Source of the DNA: Micromonospora sp. WMMD812
GTDB lineage: Bacteria > Actinomycetota > Actinomycetes > Mycobacteriales > Micromonosporaceae
Direction: 5' to 3'
DNA length: 64,000 nucleotides
Assembly: GCF_027497215.1 (NCBI RefSeq)
Contig: NZ_CP114904.1
Location: 3,060,001-3,124,000 of the forward strand
In this document: positions 37,699 to 46,380 of the stretch, one piece after another
Position numbering within the stretch: position 1 is the stretch's first letter
How the letters are laid out: every line of letters begins with the position of its first letter
The notes under the pieces: model-generated
Databases searched by the model: none
Told to the model about the DNA's origin: nothing
What the model saw: only the letters and a program-made list of their open reading frames with translations
Made by a program: the position numbers and the translations under genes

Positions 37699-37779
37699 GC
37701 TGATCAACAACACGGGGCCCACATGGCGGTGTCCGGTGGAGCCGGACACCGCCATGTGGGCGACACGGTGTCGATCAGC
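37699..37779 (-). terminator. long terminator-like palindrome with GCTGATC ends
   Basis: A perfect 20-bp stem (37717-37736 and 37742-37761) has a 5-base loop TGGAG, flanked by imperfectly paired sequence and a perfect outer GCTGATC/GATCAGC (37699-37705 and 37773-37779). The outer TGATC ends recall the dispersed 60-bp palindromes, but it is longer (81 bp). Confidence 0.75.
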
Positions 37780-37857
37780 CTGGGCGACCGCCGGGTCTGA
37801 CCCGTGCCGCCGAGAGTCCGGCCTGGTGAGGCCTGCTCGTCGGCGGACCCGCACAGC

Positions 37858-37890
37858 GCGAGGCCCGCCCCGGGTGGGGGCGGGCCTCGC
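37858..37890 (-). terminator. 14-bp GC hairpin downstream of frr
   Basis: GCGAGGCCCGCCCC (37858-37871) pairs perfectly with GGGGCGGGCCTCGC (37877-37890) over a 5-base loop. Second of two terminator-like structures between frr and cdsA. Confidence 0.75.
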
Positions 37891-37992
37891 GGCACGATCG
37901 GCGACCGTCGGGCGGGGGGTCAAATCCGCGGTCCGCGTGGTACGACCGCGGCGGCCAGCGGGACCAGGCCAGCCAGGCGGCCCGTGAACCAG

Positions 37993-38110
37993 CCCCGGCC
38001 GACGCCGTCCGGCCGGTCGGGGCGATCCCGGCCGACGCCGTCCTTGGCCGGTCAAGGCGGCCCCGGCCGACGCCGTCCCGGCCGGTCGAGGCGGTCCCGG
38101 CCGGTCGGCC
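37993..38110. repeat. 33-35 bp tandem repeat downstream of frr
   Basis: About 3.4 copies of a unit of the form CCCGGCCGACGCCGTCC followed by GGCCGGTC and GGGGCGAT-like sequence. The units start near 37994, 38027, 38061 and 38096. The last partial copy ends 3 bp from the frr stop codon. Spacing is slightly irregular and copies differ at several bases. Confidence 0.7.
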
Positions 38111-38112
38111 GC

Positions 38113-38670
38113 TCAGACCTCGAGCAGCTCGGTCTCCTTGTGCTTGATGAGCTCGTCGACGTTCCCCACGAAACGCTGGGTAAGGTCGTCGAGCTCCTTC
38201 TCGGCGCGGCGGCCCTCGTCCTCGCCGGCCTCGCCGTCCTTGACGATCCGGTCCAGCTCCTCCTTGCCGCGGCGGCGGATGTTGCGGATCGCCACCTTGG
38301 CCTCCTCACCCTTGTGCCGGGCGACCTTGATCATGTCGCGGCGACGCTCCTCGGTCATCTGCGGGAGCAGGATGCGCAGCTGGTTGCCCTCGTTGTTCGG
38401 GTTCACGCCGAGGTCCGAGTCGCGGATCGCCTTCTCCATGGCGTTGATCTGCGACGCGTCGTACGGCTTGATGATGGCCATCCGCGGCTCGGGGATCGCG
38501 ACGGACGCCATCTGGGTCAGCGGCGTGGGCGTGCCGTAGTAGTCGATGATGACCTTGGAGAACATGGCCGGCGTGGCGCGGCCGGTCCGGATCGCGCCGA
38601 ACTCCTCCTTGGCGTGCTCGATCGCACGCTCCATCTTCTCCTCGGCCTCGAGGAGGGTGTCGTCGATCAC
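38113..38670 (-). CDS. frr: ribosome recycling factor
   Basis: A 185-residue protein of standard length. With EF-G it splits post-termination ribosomes. Recognisable segments include [34 protein letters not shown] and [20 protein letters not shown] (split). The conserved position after pyrH supports the call. Followed by a tandem repeat and two hairpins. Confidence 0.97.
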   Translation of the reverse strand: MIDDTLLEAEEKMERAIEHAKEEFGAIRTGRATPAMFSKVIIDYYGTPTPLTQMASVAIPEPRMAIIKPYDASQINAMEKAIRDSDLGVNPNNEGNQLRILLPQMTEERRRDMIKVARHKGEEAKVAIRNIRRRGKEELDRIVKDGEAGEDEGRRAEKELDDLTQRFVGNVDELIKHKETELLEV

Positions 38671-38749
38671 CGGTCTCCTCGCCTCCTTCTGTGCTCGTGG
38701 TGGGCTCTGCTGTGTGTCGGAGGACCGCTGCGGTCGCCGTGGCGACCGC

Positions 38750-39517
38750 TCAGGCGGTGATCAGGGTGCCGATCTTGTCGCCACCGACGGCGCGGACGAT
38801 GGTGTCGTCTCCCTGCGCGCCGAATACCAGCATCGGCAGGCCGTTCTCCATGCAGAGGCTGAACGCCGCCGCGTCCGCGACCCGCAGGTTGCGGCGCAGC
38901 ACCTCGGAGAAGGTGATCGAGTCGAACTTGCTGGCGGTGGGGTCGACCCGGGGGTCGGCGGTGTAGACGCCGTCCACGCCGTTCTTGCTCATCAGCACCA
39001 CGTCGGCGCGGATCTCCAGCGCCCGCTGCGCGGCGACGGTGTCGGTGGAGAAGTACGGCATGCCGGCGCCGGCGCCGAAGATGACGACCCGACCCTTCTC
39101 CAGGTGCCGGATGGCGCGCAGCGGGATGTACGGCTCGGCGACCTGGGCCATGGTGATCGCGCTCTGCACCCGGGTCTCGATGCCCTCCTTCTCCAGGAAG
39201 TCCTGGAGCGCGAGGCAGTTCATCACGGTGCCGAGCATGCCCATGTAGTCGGCCCGGGCCCGGTCCATGCCGCGCTTCTGCAGCTCGGCGCCGCGGAAGA
39301 AGTTGCCGCCGCCGACCACCACCGACACCTGCACGCCCCGGCGCACCACGGTCGCGATCTGGCGGGCGATGGCCTGTACGACGTCCGGGTCCACGCCGAT
39401 CGCGCCGCCACCGAAGACCTCGCCGGAGAGCTTCAGCACCACCCGGCGAGCCCGGCCGGGCGGCGGGGCGGTCGGATCGTCCACCGCCAGCGTCCGGTCA
39501 CTCACAACCTGCGTCAT
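38750..39517 (-). CDS. pyrH: UMP kinase
   Basis: A 255-residue amino acid kinase-fold enzyme converting UMP to UDP. It shows [12 protein letters not shown], the phosphate loop [31 protein letters not shown] and [19 protein letters not shown]. The N-terminal 25 residues are an extension before the kinase core. UMP kinases of this family are allosterically controlled by GTP and UTP. It lies between tsf and frr as expected. Confidence 0.97.
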   Translation of the reverse strand: MTQVVSDRTLAVDDPTAPPPGRARRVVLKLSGEVFGGGAIGVDPDVVQAIARQIATVVRRGVQVSVVVGGGNFFRGAELQKRGMDRARADYMGMLGTVMNCLALQDFLEKEGIETRVQSAITMAQVAEPYIPLRAIRHLEKGRVVIFGAGAGMPYFSTDTVAAQRALEIRADVVLMSKNGVDGVYTADPRVDPTASKFDSITFSEVLRRNLRVADAAAFSLCMENGLPMLVFGAQGDDTIVRAVGGDKIGTLITA

Positions 39518-39672
39518 CCGCCCCGCCCTCTCCCACGCCGGCGCCCCGTGCGCCGCGTACCGCGAACCTGCCGCTGCCGACCCTATGGGACGAGGAGGCC
39601 GCGGTGTCTGTCACGTACACCAGCGACCTCCTCGTCGACGTTTCCTGCACCGGGCGTGCGCCCGGTGGCGGC

Positions 39673-40500
39673 TCAGGCCTGGCCGACCTCGAACCGCACG
39701 AAGCGGGTGACGTCGATGCCGGCCTCGGCCAGCACCTGCTTCACCGACTTCTTGTTGTCGGTGACCGACGCCTGCTCGATCAGGACGTAGTCCTTGAAGA
39801 AGGCGTTCACCCGGCCCTCGACGATCTTCGGCAGGGCCGCCTCGGGCTTGTTCTCCTCGCGGGCGGTCTGCTCGGCGATGCGCCGCTCGGACTCGACGAC
39901 CTCGGCCGGGACCTCGTCGCGGGAGAGGTACTTCGGCCGCATCGCGGCGATCTGCATGGCGACGCCACGGGCGTCGGCGTCGCCGGCCTCGTCGGTCTTG
40001 CCGGCGTACTGCACCAGCACGCCGACCGCCGGGGGCAGGTCCTGGGCCTTGCGGTGCAGGTAGACGGCGGTGGTGCCGTCGAGCTTGGCGAACCGGTTGA
40101 GGACCAGCTTCTCGCCGATCTTGGCCGACTGCTCCTGGATCAGGTCCGCGACGCTCTTGCCGTCCAGCTCGCTGGCGAGCAGCTCCTCGGCGTTGTTCAC
40201 ACCGATGCGCGCGCCGTGCTCGACCAACTGCTGAGCCAGCGCGATGAACGACTCGGTCTTGGCGACGAAGTCGGTCTCGCAGTTCAGCTCGAGCAGCGCC
40301 TGGCCGGAGTGCGCGACGAGACCGTTGGCGGCGGTGCGACCGGCCCGCTTGCCGACGTCCTTGGCGCCCTTGACGCGCAGGATCTCGACGGCCTTGTCGA
40401 AGTCGCCCTCGGCCTCGGTCAGCGCCTTCTTGCTGTCCATCATGCCGGCGCCGGTGAGGTCGCGGAGCTTCTTGACGTCCGCGGCGGTGAATTGGGACAT
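39673..40500 (-). CDS. tsf: elongation factor Ts
   Basis: A 275-residue nucleotide exchange factor for EF-Tu. The N-terminal UBA-like domain has [17 protein letters not shown], and the core has [15 protein letters not shown], the strand that inserts into EF-Tu. Length is typical of actinobacteria. It follows rpsB after a hairpin, so its level may be set by partial read-through. Confidence 0.97.
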   Translation of the reverse strand: MSQFTAADVKKLRDLTGAGMMDSKKALTEAEGDFDKAVEILRVKGAKDVGKRAGRTAANGLVAHSGQALLELNCETDFVAKTESFIALAQQLVEHGARIGVNNAEELLASELDGKSVADLIQEQSAKIGEKLVLNRFAKLDGTTAVYLHRKAQDLPPAVGVLVQYAGKTDEAGDADARGVAMQIAAMRPKYLSRDEVPAEVVESERRIAEQTAREENKPEAALPKIVEGRVNAFFKDYVLIEQASVTDNKKSVKQVLAEAGIDVTRFVRFEVGQA

Positions 40501-40587
40501 GGCTCTCTCTTCGGTGTTGAGTCGGCGTGTGGATGGTCAGAGGTGCCGGTTACCCGGATCCCGGCCGGATGTGCCCGGCCGAGCCGC

Positions 40588-40626
40588 CGCTGTCCGCCGT
40601 CCGTCAAAACGGACGGCGGGGCAGCG
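40588..40626 (-). terminator. hairpin between rpsB and tsf
   Basis: CGCTGTCCGCCGTCCGT (40588-40604) pairs with ACGGACGGCGGGGCAGCG (40609-40626) with one bulge and a 4-base loop. It starts 10 bp after the rpsB stop codon and 88 bp before tsf. It probably acts as a partial terminator or RNA-processing signal within the operon. Confidence 0.7.
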
Positions 40627-40635
40627 ACCGTACGG

Positions 40636-41481
40636 TCACTCCGCGGCAGCGGTCGCCGGCTGCTCGGCCGGCTGCTCCTGCTGCTCGTCGGCCTTCTTGG
40701 GCTCCTCCAGCAGCTCGCGCTCCCACTCGGCCAGCGGCTCGTCGGAGGCGACACCCGGCTCCGGCTTCTCGTCGGTGCCACGGCGGCGGCCGGACCGGGC
40801 GATCAGACCGTCCGCGACGGCGGCCGCGACGACCTTGGTCAGCAGCTCGGCCGAGCGGATCGCGTCGTCGTTGCCCGGGATCGGGAAGTCGACCTCGTCC
40901 GGGTCGCAGTTGGTGTCGAGCACCGCGATCACCGGGATGCCCAGCTTGCGGGCCTCGTCGACGGCGATGTGCTCCTTCTTGGTGTCGACCACCCAGATCG
41001 CAGCCGGAAGCTTCTGCATGTCCCGCAGACCACCGAGGGTCTTGGTCAGCTTCTCCTTCTCGCGGGAGAGCTGCAGGGTCTCCTTCTTGGTGTAGCCGGC
41101 GGCGGTGCCGCTCAGGTCACCGAGGGCCTCCAGCTCCTTCATCCGCTGCAGCCGCTTGTACACGGTCTGGAAGTTGGTCAGCATGCCACCCAGCCAGCGG
41201 TGGTTTACGTACGGCTGACCGACCCGCGTCGCCTGCTCGGAGATCGCCTCCTGGGCCTGCTTCTTGGTGCCGACGAAGAGAATGCTGCCGCCCTCGGCGA
41301 CGGTGCCGCGCACGAAGCCGTACGCCTTCTCGATGTAGTCGAGGGTCTGGCGCAGGTCGATGATGTAGATACCGTTGCGCTCGGTGAAGATGAAGCGCTT
41401 CATCTTCGGGTTCCAGCGACGGGTCTGGTGCCCGAAGTGGACACCGCTTTCCAGCAGCTGGCGCATGGTCACGACGGCCAT
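40636..41481 (-). CDS. rpsB: 30S ribosomal protein uS2
   Basis: A 281-residue S2 protein. Core motifs are [48 protein letters not shown] and [12 protein letters not shown]. The C-terminal 45 residues are Glu/Gln/Ala-rich, an actinobacterial-type extension. The ATG at 41481 has AAGGAG 8 bp upstream. A longer frame extends into unrelated DNA and is rejected. Confidence 0.97.
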   Translation of the reverse strand: MAVVTMRQLLESGVHFGHQTRRWNPKMKRFIFTERNGIYIIDLRQTLDYIEKAYGFVRGTVAEGGSILFVGTKKQAQEAISEQATRVGQPYVNHRWLGGMLTNFQTVYKRLQRMKELEALGDLSGTAAGYTKKETLQLSREKEKLTKTLGGLRDMQKLPAAIWVVDTKKEHIAVDEARKLGIPVIAVLDTNCDPDEVDFPIPGNDDAIRSAELLTKVVAAAVADGLIARSGRRRGTDEKPEPGVASDEPLAEWERELLEEPKKADEQQEQPAEQPATAAAE

Positions 41482-41921
41482 GGTGGGTACTCCTTGCGAT
41501 CCCTGGTTGTCACGCCCGACCGGCGGCCGGGCGTCCTGGCGCCCGGTCGCCGGCCATGACGGACCCGACCAAGATCGGGACCAGGGAGGCCGCCGCCCCA
41601 CGACTGTTCGTGGAGAGGGCGCGCGAGGTCGACCGCGCAAGGCGGTCGCCAGTCGACCAGTGTACGCCCCTTCCCTGCCCCGCAGCCTCCGGGTGCGCCG
41701 CCCGCCCCGCTCCCCGGAGCGGCAGCGTCGACCGGGCGGCGCAGCCCAGCGGTAGTCGGCGCAGCCCTTCGGGGGGCCCAGCCCCGGGGCCGGCGGCTCG
41801 GCCAGCGCGCCGGCGGCCCGCAGCCGGGTCAGCGGCCCAGCCGGGTCCGCGGCCCAGCCCGCGGCGAGCGCCTCCACTGGCGGCTGGGCCGCTCCGTTGG
41901 CAGCTGAGCGGGTCAGGCGGC
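41482..41921. promoter_or_regulatory. 440-bp intergenic region upstream of rpsB
   Basis: No credible gene. On the minus strand TACACT (41664-41659) could be a -10 element about 175 bp upstream of rpsB, leaving a long leader suitable for S2 autoregulation. No convincing -35 accompanies it. From 41810 to 41865 the text CAGCCGGGTC(A/C)GCGGCC is repeated about 2.5 times. Confidence 0.3.
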
Positions 41922-43049
41922 TCAGCCGGCGGCGAGCGCGGCGGCCACGAACAGCACCAGGGCGACGGTCAGGTAGGCCGTCGGTGGGCGTAACCACCCG
42001 CGGCCCCCCTCGGCCAGGGACAATCCGCCCGTTCGGAGCCCGTACAGACCGACTGCGAAGATCGGCAACCCGACGACCAGGAAGGTCCCCGCGACCACGT
42101 TCCCGGCCGAGACCGGGTCGCCGGTCACGCCGTTGGCCAGCAGGCGCAGCGCGGGGAACTCGAAGACCAGGGCCAGCACCGCGAACAGCACCGCCAGGGC
42201 CGGCCGGCGAGTCCGGTAGACCCCGTCCCCGCCCGCCGGGCGAGCCGGGTCCGGCGCACCGCCCGACAGGTACGGCGGCTGATCGCCCCGCGGCCCGACC
42301 GGAGGCATCGGTCCGGTCGGCATCTCCAGCGGGTGGGGCGGCTCGCCGCCCCGCTGGCCGTCCACGATCGGGTAGCCGCCCAGCGGGCCGGGTCGGGTCG
42401 GCTCGGCCCCCACAGGCACGGCGGGCGTCGCCGCCGCGGCGGGCGTCCCCGCCGCGACATCCTGACCGGAGCCCCCGGCGAGGTCGGATGCGGCCCGCCG
42501 AGCGGTCCGCTCCCCAGTCAGGTCGCCGGACGCGCTCGCCGGGTCCGGTTCCGCACGTCGAGCGCGGCTCGTCCGGTATCCGCCCAGGTCCGACGGGTCG
42601 CCGGGCGCCGGGCCGACCGCCGTGAAGCGCGCCGAGTCGTCCACCGCCGCGCCGACCGGCGGGAAGCGTCCCGAGCCGTCCGTCGTCGGGCCGACGGCTC
42701 CCAACCGTCCTGATCCGTCCACCGCGCCAAACCGACCCGAGTCGTCCACCGTGCTGAACCGTCCCGGCTCGTCCACCGTGCCGAACCGGCCCGAGTCGTC
42801 CACGGCGCCGAACCGTCCGGGCTCGACGTCGGCCGTGCCGAAGCGCGCCGGGTCGCGGTAGGCGGCCGCGTCGCCGTAGCGGGTCTCGTCGGCGGAGCCA
42901 CGCTGCTCCGGCGCGCGGAACTCCTCGTCCCGGCGAGGCGCCTCGTCCGTGCCGCGCCACTCCGACCCGTAGCCGCGTCCAGCCTCGCCGGGATACCAGC
43001 GCGACTCCTGATCTTCGGGAAAGCTCCGTCGTCCGTCCACGTCCGGCAC
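41922..43049 (-). CDS. membrane protein with repetitive disordered N-terminus
   Basis: A protein of about 375 residues. The first 260 residues are disordered and rich in Gly, Asp, Arg and Pro, including five 9-residue repeats of the form SGRFGAVDD encoded at 42687-42821. The last 115 residues carry four membrane helices ([40 protein letters not shown] and the C-terminal [13 protein letters not shown]). The start is the GTG at 43049, since upstream sequence looks non-coding. No known family recognised. A cell-envelope role is only a guess. Confidence 0.6.
   Translation of the reverse strand: MPDVDGRRSFPEDQESRWYPGEAGRGYGSEWRGTDEAPRRDEEFRAPEQRGSADETRYGDAAAYRDPARFGTADVEPGRFGAVDDSGRFGTVDEPGRFSTVDDSGRFGAVDGSGRLGAVGPTTDGSGRFPPVGAAVDDSARFTAVGPAPGDPSDLGGYRTSRARRAEPDPASASGDLTGERTARRAASDLAGGSGQDVAAGTPAAAATPAVPVGAEPTRPGPLGGYPIVDGQRGGEPPHPLEMPTGPMPPVGPRGDQPPYLSGGAPDPARPAGGDGVYRTRRPALAVLFAVLALVFEFPALRLLANGVTGDPVSAGNVVAGTFLVVGLPIFAVGLYGLRTGGLSLAEGGRGWLRPPTAYLTVALVLFVAAALAAG
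42687..42821 (-). repeat. 27-bp tandem repeat inside the membrane protein gene
   Basis: Five consecutive 27-bp units encode the nonapeptide (S/P)GRFG(A/T)VD(D/E/G). The DNA copies differ at several positions, including third codon bases, so selection appears to act on the peptide. Confidence 0.75.
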
Positions 43050-43165
43050 CGTATGCGACCGGCCCGAACGACGCCATCTCGGCCCAGAAGACCGTCCCCC
43101 ACTCACCAGCACGCCCGACGCGCACTGCCGCGGGTGCCCGGCGCCGGCCAACGGACCTGACCTCA

Positions 43166-43226
43166 GTTGCTCATGAGGCTTGCGGCGAAGTTGATCTCAA
43201 ATCCCGCTGCAAACCTCATGATCAAC
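43166..43226. repeat. TGATCA-bounded palindromic element, copy 5
   Basis: A 61-bp element with 21-bp arms and a 19-base loop (arms 43166-43186 and 43206-43226, three mismatched pairs). The left end reads GTTGCTCATGAGG, degenerate at one base. Aligned without gaps it matches the 61-bp core of copy 3 at about 52 of 61 positions, including the loop core GATCTC. Confidence 0.8.
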
Positions 43227-43271
43227 CGGGGACGCTTCCGGCGCGGGTGGGTGTGTGGGGTGGGCGGGTTG

Positions 43272-43452
43272 AGGGACGACGCGAAGGTGCTCTGCGTCGG
43301 CCTGGTCGGGGCGACCGGACACCTAATCGAGGTGGAGGCCGACCTGGCCGCCGGGGCTCTCGGCGATGGTGATCCCCGGCCTGCCGGACACCGCGTTGCA
43401 CGAGGGCCCGGGACCGGGTCCGGGCGGCCGCGGTCAACTCGGGTGAGCGCTG
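43272..43452 (+). pseudogene. comM/yifB (Mg-chelatase-like ATPase) 5' remnant
   Basis: Three reading frames in succession encode pieces of the YifB/ComM N-terminus. The pieces are DDAKVLCVGLVGATGHLIEV and EADLAAG, then (after a frameshift near 43361) MVIPGLPDTALHE, then (after another near 43404) ARDRVRAAAVNSGERW. In intact genes these are contiguous codons of the first 60 residues. The homology stops at about 43452, where an integrase remnant begins. The AAA ATPase core is missing, so the gene is dead. Confidence 0.75.
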
Positions 43453-43692
43453 ACAGAACCACCGAATCACGACCTGGCGGATGCGGGTCGGGGTGACGCG
43501 CTCGCAGGGCTGATCGGCGCGGCGGATCCGGCTGAGGCGTGGCAGGCGCTCGACCTTCACCGACGGCGTGCGGTGATCGACACCCTGATGACGGTCACGA
43601 TCAACCGGACCCGGAAGGGCCGGCCGCGGGGGTGGACGCCGGGTAGTTCGTACTTCGATCCGGCCACTGTCGAGATCGCTTGGAAGGCCTGA
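43447..43692 (+). pseudogene. serine recombinase C-terminal fragment
   Basis: An open frame without a start encodes about 80 residues ending at a TGA (43690-43692). It contains RRRAVIDTLMTVTINRTRKG and RPRGWTPGSSYFDPATVEIA, the pattern of the extreme C-terminus of large serine integrases of actinobacterial phages and integrative elements. The catalytic and zinc domains are absent. It abuts the comM remnant directly, suggesting a decayed element that had inserted there. Confidence 0.6.
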
Positions 43693-43751
43693 GCCGGTCA
43701 CGCCCCCGGGGGTAGTGGATCTTTCTTGCTAAACTTTTCTGACGTCGAACC

Positions 43752-44241
43752 AGGTGCCGGGGAGGCTCATCCGCAACCGGGTCATCGCGGCGGGCACCGT
43801 CGGGACCGTGGTGGTGGAGGCGTCGGCCCGCAACGGCGCCAGGCAGACCGCACCGGGCCCTCGCGATCGAGCACCCCGACGATGGCCGTGCCGGGTCCGG
43901 TCACCTCGGCGATGTCGGTCGGCACGCACGAGCTGCTCCGGGAGTACCCGAAGGCCCGCCTCGTGACCGGGGTGGCACATGTGCTGGAGGAGGTGGGCCG
44001 GATCGACGCCGACCTGGCACCGCCGGCACGCGGACCGGACCGGCTCACCGACGCGCTCGACGACGACGCCCGGTCGGCGCTGGAGACGATGCCTTGTCGC
44101 GGCGCGGGGGCGTGGAGCGGCCGGCCTCCCGGGCCGGCGTGAACGCCCGTACGGCGTTGCGGAAGCTGTCCCTGTTCGAGGAGCTGACCATGGTGGTCCG
44201 CCGCGAGGGACGGCTACGCCCTGAAGCCCGTGTCCCGGCCG
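43752..44241 (+). pseudogene. dprA (DNA processing protein A) 3' remnant
   Basis: Pieces of DprA lie in at least three frames. They are RLIRNRVIAAGTVGTVVVEA and SARNGARQTA, then MAVPGPVTSAMSVGTHELLR with EVGRIDADLAPPARGPDRL, then RTALRKLSLFEELTMVVRRE, and finally GYALKP. Frameshifts fall near 43850, 44097 and 44210. The N-terminal half of the Rossmann domain is missing. An intact DprA loads RecA on incoming single-stranded DNA during transformation, and this copy cannot be functional. Confidence 0.8.
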
Positions 44242-44281
44242 TCCCGCGCAGCGCCGACACCCGCCGGCTCCGTCGACCCGG

Positions 44282-44926
44282 TCACGGAGCCGGACGCTCG
44301 CCCCTGAGGTGGGGGAGCACCTGCTCCTCCCAGATCGCGAGGTCGTGCAGGACGGCCCGGCTCTCCGGATCCGCGCTGGTGAGGTGCGGGCGCAGTGCCC
44401 GCACCGAGGTGACCAGGCCCGCTGCCCGCCACAGTCGACGCATCTCATCCGGGTCCAGCTCACGCCAGCGCGGCGCCATCTCCACCGCCTCGGCCGCCGA
44501 CATCGGCAGGGCGGCCCGGAACGCGGCGAGGGCGACCCTGGGGTCCCGCAACGGCACGGCCGGTTCGGCCGGCACGTGGTCGAGCACGACGGCGGTCAGC
44601 AAGATCCGCCGGACGGCCGCCTCACGCGCGTCGATGCCGTCGGCGCGCAGCGTGCGGTCGAGGACGATGTCGTACGCGGCGGAGCACGCCGCCAGCTCCC
44701 CCGCTGCAACGTCGGGCGCCCGCTGGGTGAGCCGCATGGTGAACACCTTCAGCACGCCCAGCCACTCGTTGCCCGTCCACCGCACGTCGCCCGGCTCCGG
44801 CGAGCGCAGCCAGGTGACGAGGCCCGACAGGTCGAGCCTCGTCACCTCCAGCCAGTCAGCGGTCACCGGGCCACACCGTTCGAGGGAGAATTCTCGCATC
44901 GCGAGCACCAATGCCTGTCGGGCCAT
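44282..44926 (-). CDS. hypothetical protein
   Basis: A protein of about 214 residues, mainly helical and acidic, with MREFSLERCGPVTADWLEVT near the start and RWRELDPDEMRRLWRAAGLV in the C-terminal half. No family recognised. The start may be the ATG at 44926 or the one at 44899. It is divergent from xerC and convergent with the dprA remnant. There is no signal peptide or membrane segment. Confidence 0.5.
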   Translation of the reverse strand: MARQALVLAMREFSLERCGPVTADWLEVTRLDLSGLVTWLRSPEPGDVRWTGNEWLGVLKVFTMRLTQRAPDVAAGELAACSAAYDIVLDRTLRADGIDAREAAVRRILLTAVVLDHVPAEPAVPLRDPRVALAAFRAALPMSAAEAVEMAPRWRELDPDEMRRLWRAAGLVTSVRALRPHLTSADPESRAVLHDLAIWEEQVLPHLRGERPAP

Positions 44927-45121
44927 AGTGGATCGTGCGCCGGGGGATGGCGACTGAAACAGGTGCGGACTGTGGCAACCACGGCACACGCGGGCTGCGA
45001 GCACCCTGGTCGCGGTCCGGATCAACCTACCGCGCGCCGCACCTGCCCGTACGCTGAGCCGTGATCGCACGACCCCGGATCGCGGCGGGCGGGCGGTGGG
45101 AGCAGGAGCATCGACGGCGAG

Positions 45122-46252
45122 GTGGCGATGAGCGGGAACGGCCGCGGCACCCGGACCACCCACGAGGCTCTGCCCGCCGAGATGCGGGAGGCCGTGGACG
45201 CCTTCGCCGCGCACCTGTCCCAGGTGGGGAACCGCTCCGCACATACCATCCGGGCGTACGTCGCCGACATGGTCTCGCTGCTCGACCACGCGACGCGGAT
45301 GGGCTGCGCGGTCACGGCCGACCTCGATCTGACCGTGCTGCGCAGCTGGCTGGCCCGGCAGCGGACCACGGGTGCGGCCCGCTCCACCCTGTCCCGCCGC
45401 GCCGCCTCGGCGCGCACCTTCAGCGCCTGGGCGCACCGGTCCGGGCTGTTGCCCGCCGACGTGGCCGCCCCGCTGACCAGTCCCCGGGCGCACCGCGAGC
45501 TGCCCACCGTCCTCCGCCCCGAGCAGGCCGTCGCGCTGGTCGAGGCACCTGGTCGCGCCGGCGCCGTCTCGGCCGCGGGGACCGGCGCCTCCCCTGCCGA
45601 ATGGGCTGCCGGCTCGCCACCGGAACCCCAGCCGGGCGGGCCGCGGCCCGAGGGCCGGCCGGGACCGGACGGCAGCCCCGAACCGGACGGCAGCCCCGGA
45701 CCGAACGGCAGCCCCGGATCGGATGCCTTGCCGGGGCCCGAGGCCGATCCGGTGCTGCTGCGTGACCGGCTTCTGTTGGAGCTGCTCTACGGCACCGGAG
45801 TGCGGATCAGTGAGGCGTGCGGCCTGGACACCGCCGACGTCGACCAGGGCCGGCGGGTGGTCCGGGTGTTCGGCAAGGGCGGCCGGGAACGCACCGTGCC
45901 GTACGGGGTGCCGGCGCAGCGGGCGCTGGACGACTGGGTACGTCACGGCCGGCCGGCGTTGACCGGGCCGGGCTCTGGGGACGCGCTGCTGCTCGGCGCT
46001 CGGGGCGGTCGGCTCAATCCGACCACCGCCCGCCGCATCGTGAGCGGTTACGCCGACGCCGTCGGGCTGCCCCGGACCAGCCCGCACGGGCTGCGCCACT
46101 CGGCCGCCACCCACCTGCTGGAGGGCGGCGCGGACCTGCGCGCGGTGCAGGAGTTGCTGGGGCACTCCTCGCTGGCCAGCACGCAGATCTACACGCACGT
46201 CTCGGTCGAGCGGCTCCGCGCCGCCTACCGCCAGGCCCACCCCCGGGCCTGA
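45122..46252 (+). CDS. xerC: tyrosine recombinase XerC with linker insertion
   Basis: A 376-residue (or 374 from the ATG at 45128) chromosome-dimer recombinase. The N-terminal core-binding domain has GNRSAHTIRAYVADMVSLLD. The catalytic domain has R in LYGTGVRISEACGL, HGLRHSAATHLLEGG (HxxR), LGHSSLASTQIYTH with the nucleophilic tyrosine. Between the domains lies an unusual insertion of about 65 residues (roughly 142-207), Pro/Gly/Ser-rich, with repeats of the type PDGSPEPDGSPG. XerC normally has about 300 residues. The gene is inverted relative to the usual orientation with respect to rpsB. Confidence 0.9.
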   Translation: MAMSGNGRGTRTTHEALPAEMREAVDAFAAHLSQVGNRSAHTIRAYVADMVSLLDHATRMGCAVTADLDLTVLRSWLARQRTTGAARSTLSRRAASARTFSAWAHRSGLLPADVAAPLTSPRAHRELPTVLRPEQAVALVEAPGRAGAVSAAGTGASPAEWAAGSPPEPQPGGPRPEGRPGPDGSPEPDGSPGPNGSPGSDALPGPEADPVLLRDRLLLELLYGTGVRISEACGLDTADVDQGRRVVRVFGKGGRERTVPYGVPAQRALDDWVRHGRPALTGPGSGDALLLGARGGRLNPTTARRIVSGYADAVGLPRTSPHGLRHSAATHLLEGGADLRAVQELLGHSSLASTQIYTHVSVERLRAAYRQAHPRA

Positions 46253-46270
46253 TCGAGAACGCCCCGCCAC

Positions 46271-46340
46271 CGCCAGGTCCCCGGGCCTGGCCCACGAACG
46301 CGCCGCACAGGCTGGCGTTCCGCGGCCCGGGACCTGGCGG
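46271..46340 (+). terminator. cruciform terminator after xerC
   Basis: CCGCCAGGTCCCCGGGCC (46271-46288) pairs with GGCCCGGGACCTGGCGG (46324-46340) with one bulged base. The 35-base spacer contains a second stem, GAACGC/GCGTTC. It starts 18 bp past the xerC stop. Confidence 0.7.
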
Positions 46341-46380
46341 AACCGGCGGGCGATGATCCACCGACGGTTACGATCATCCG

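Larger units (their letters stand above)
37476..38112. other. 637-bp intergenic region between cdsA and frr
   Basis: No credible gene. It holds two strong hairpins (37699-37779 and 37858-37890) and a tandem repeat (37993-38110), all annotated separately. The cdsA promoter must lie within the first 200 bp upstream of its start, but I see no clear -10/-35 pair. Confidence 0.6.

Noticed and set aside
43726..44142. A 138-codon plus-strand frame as a real gene
   Set aside because: Only its middle section is DprA-like. Flanking parts are out of frame with DprA pieces, so it is part of a pseudogene.
43729..44463. A 244-codon minus-strand frame over the dprA remnant
   Set aside because: It is the antisense shadow of recognisable DprA coding sequence and overlaps the end of the hypothetical gene.
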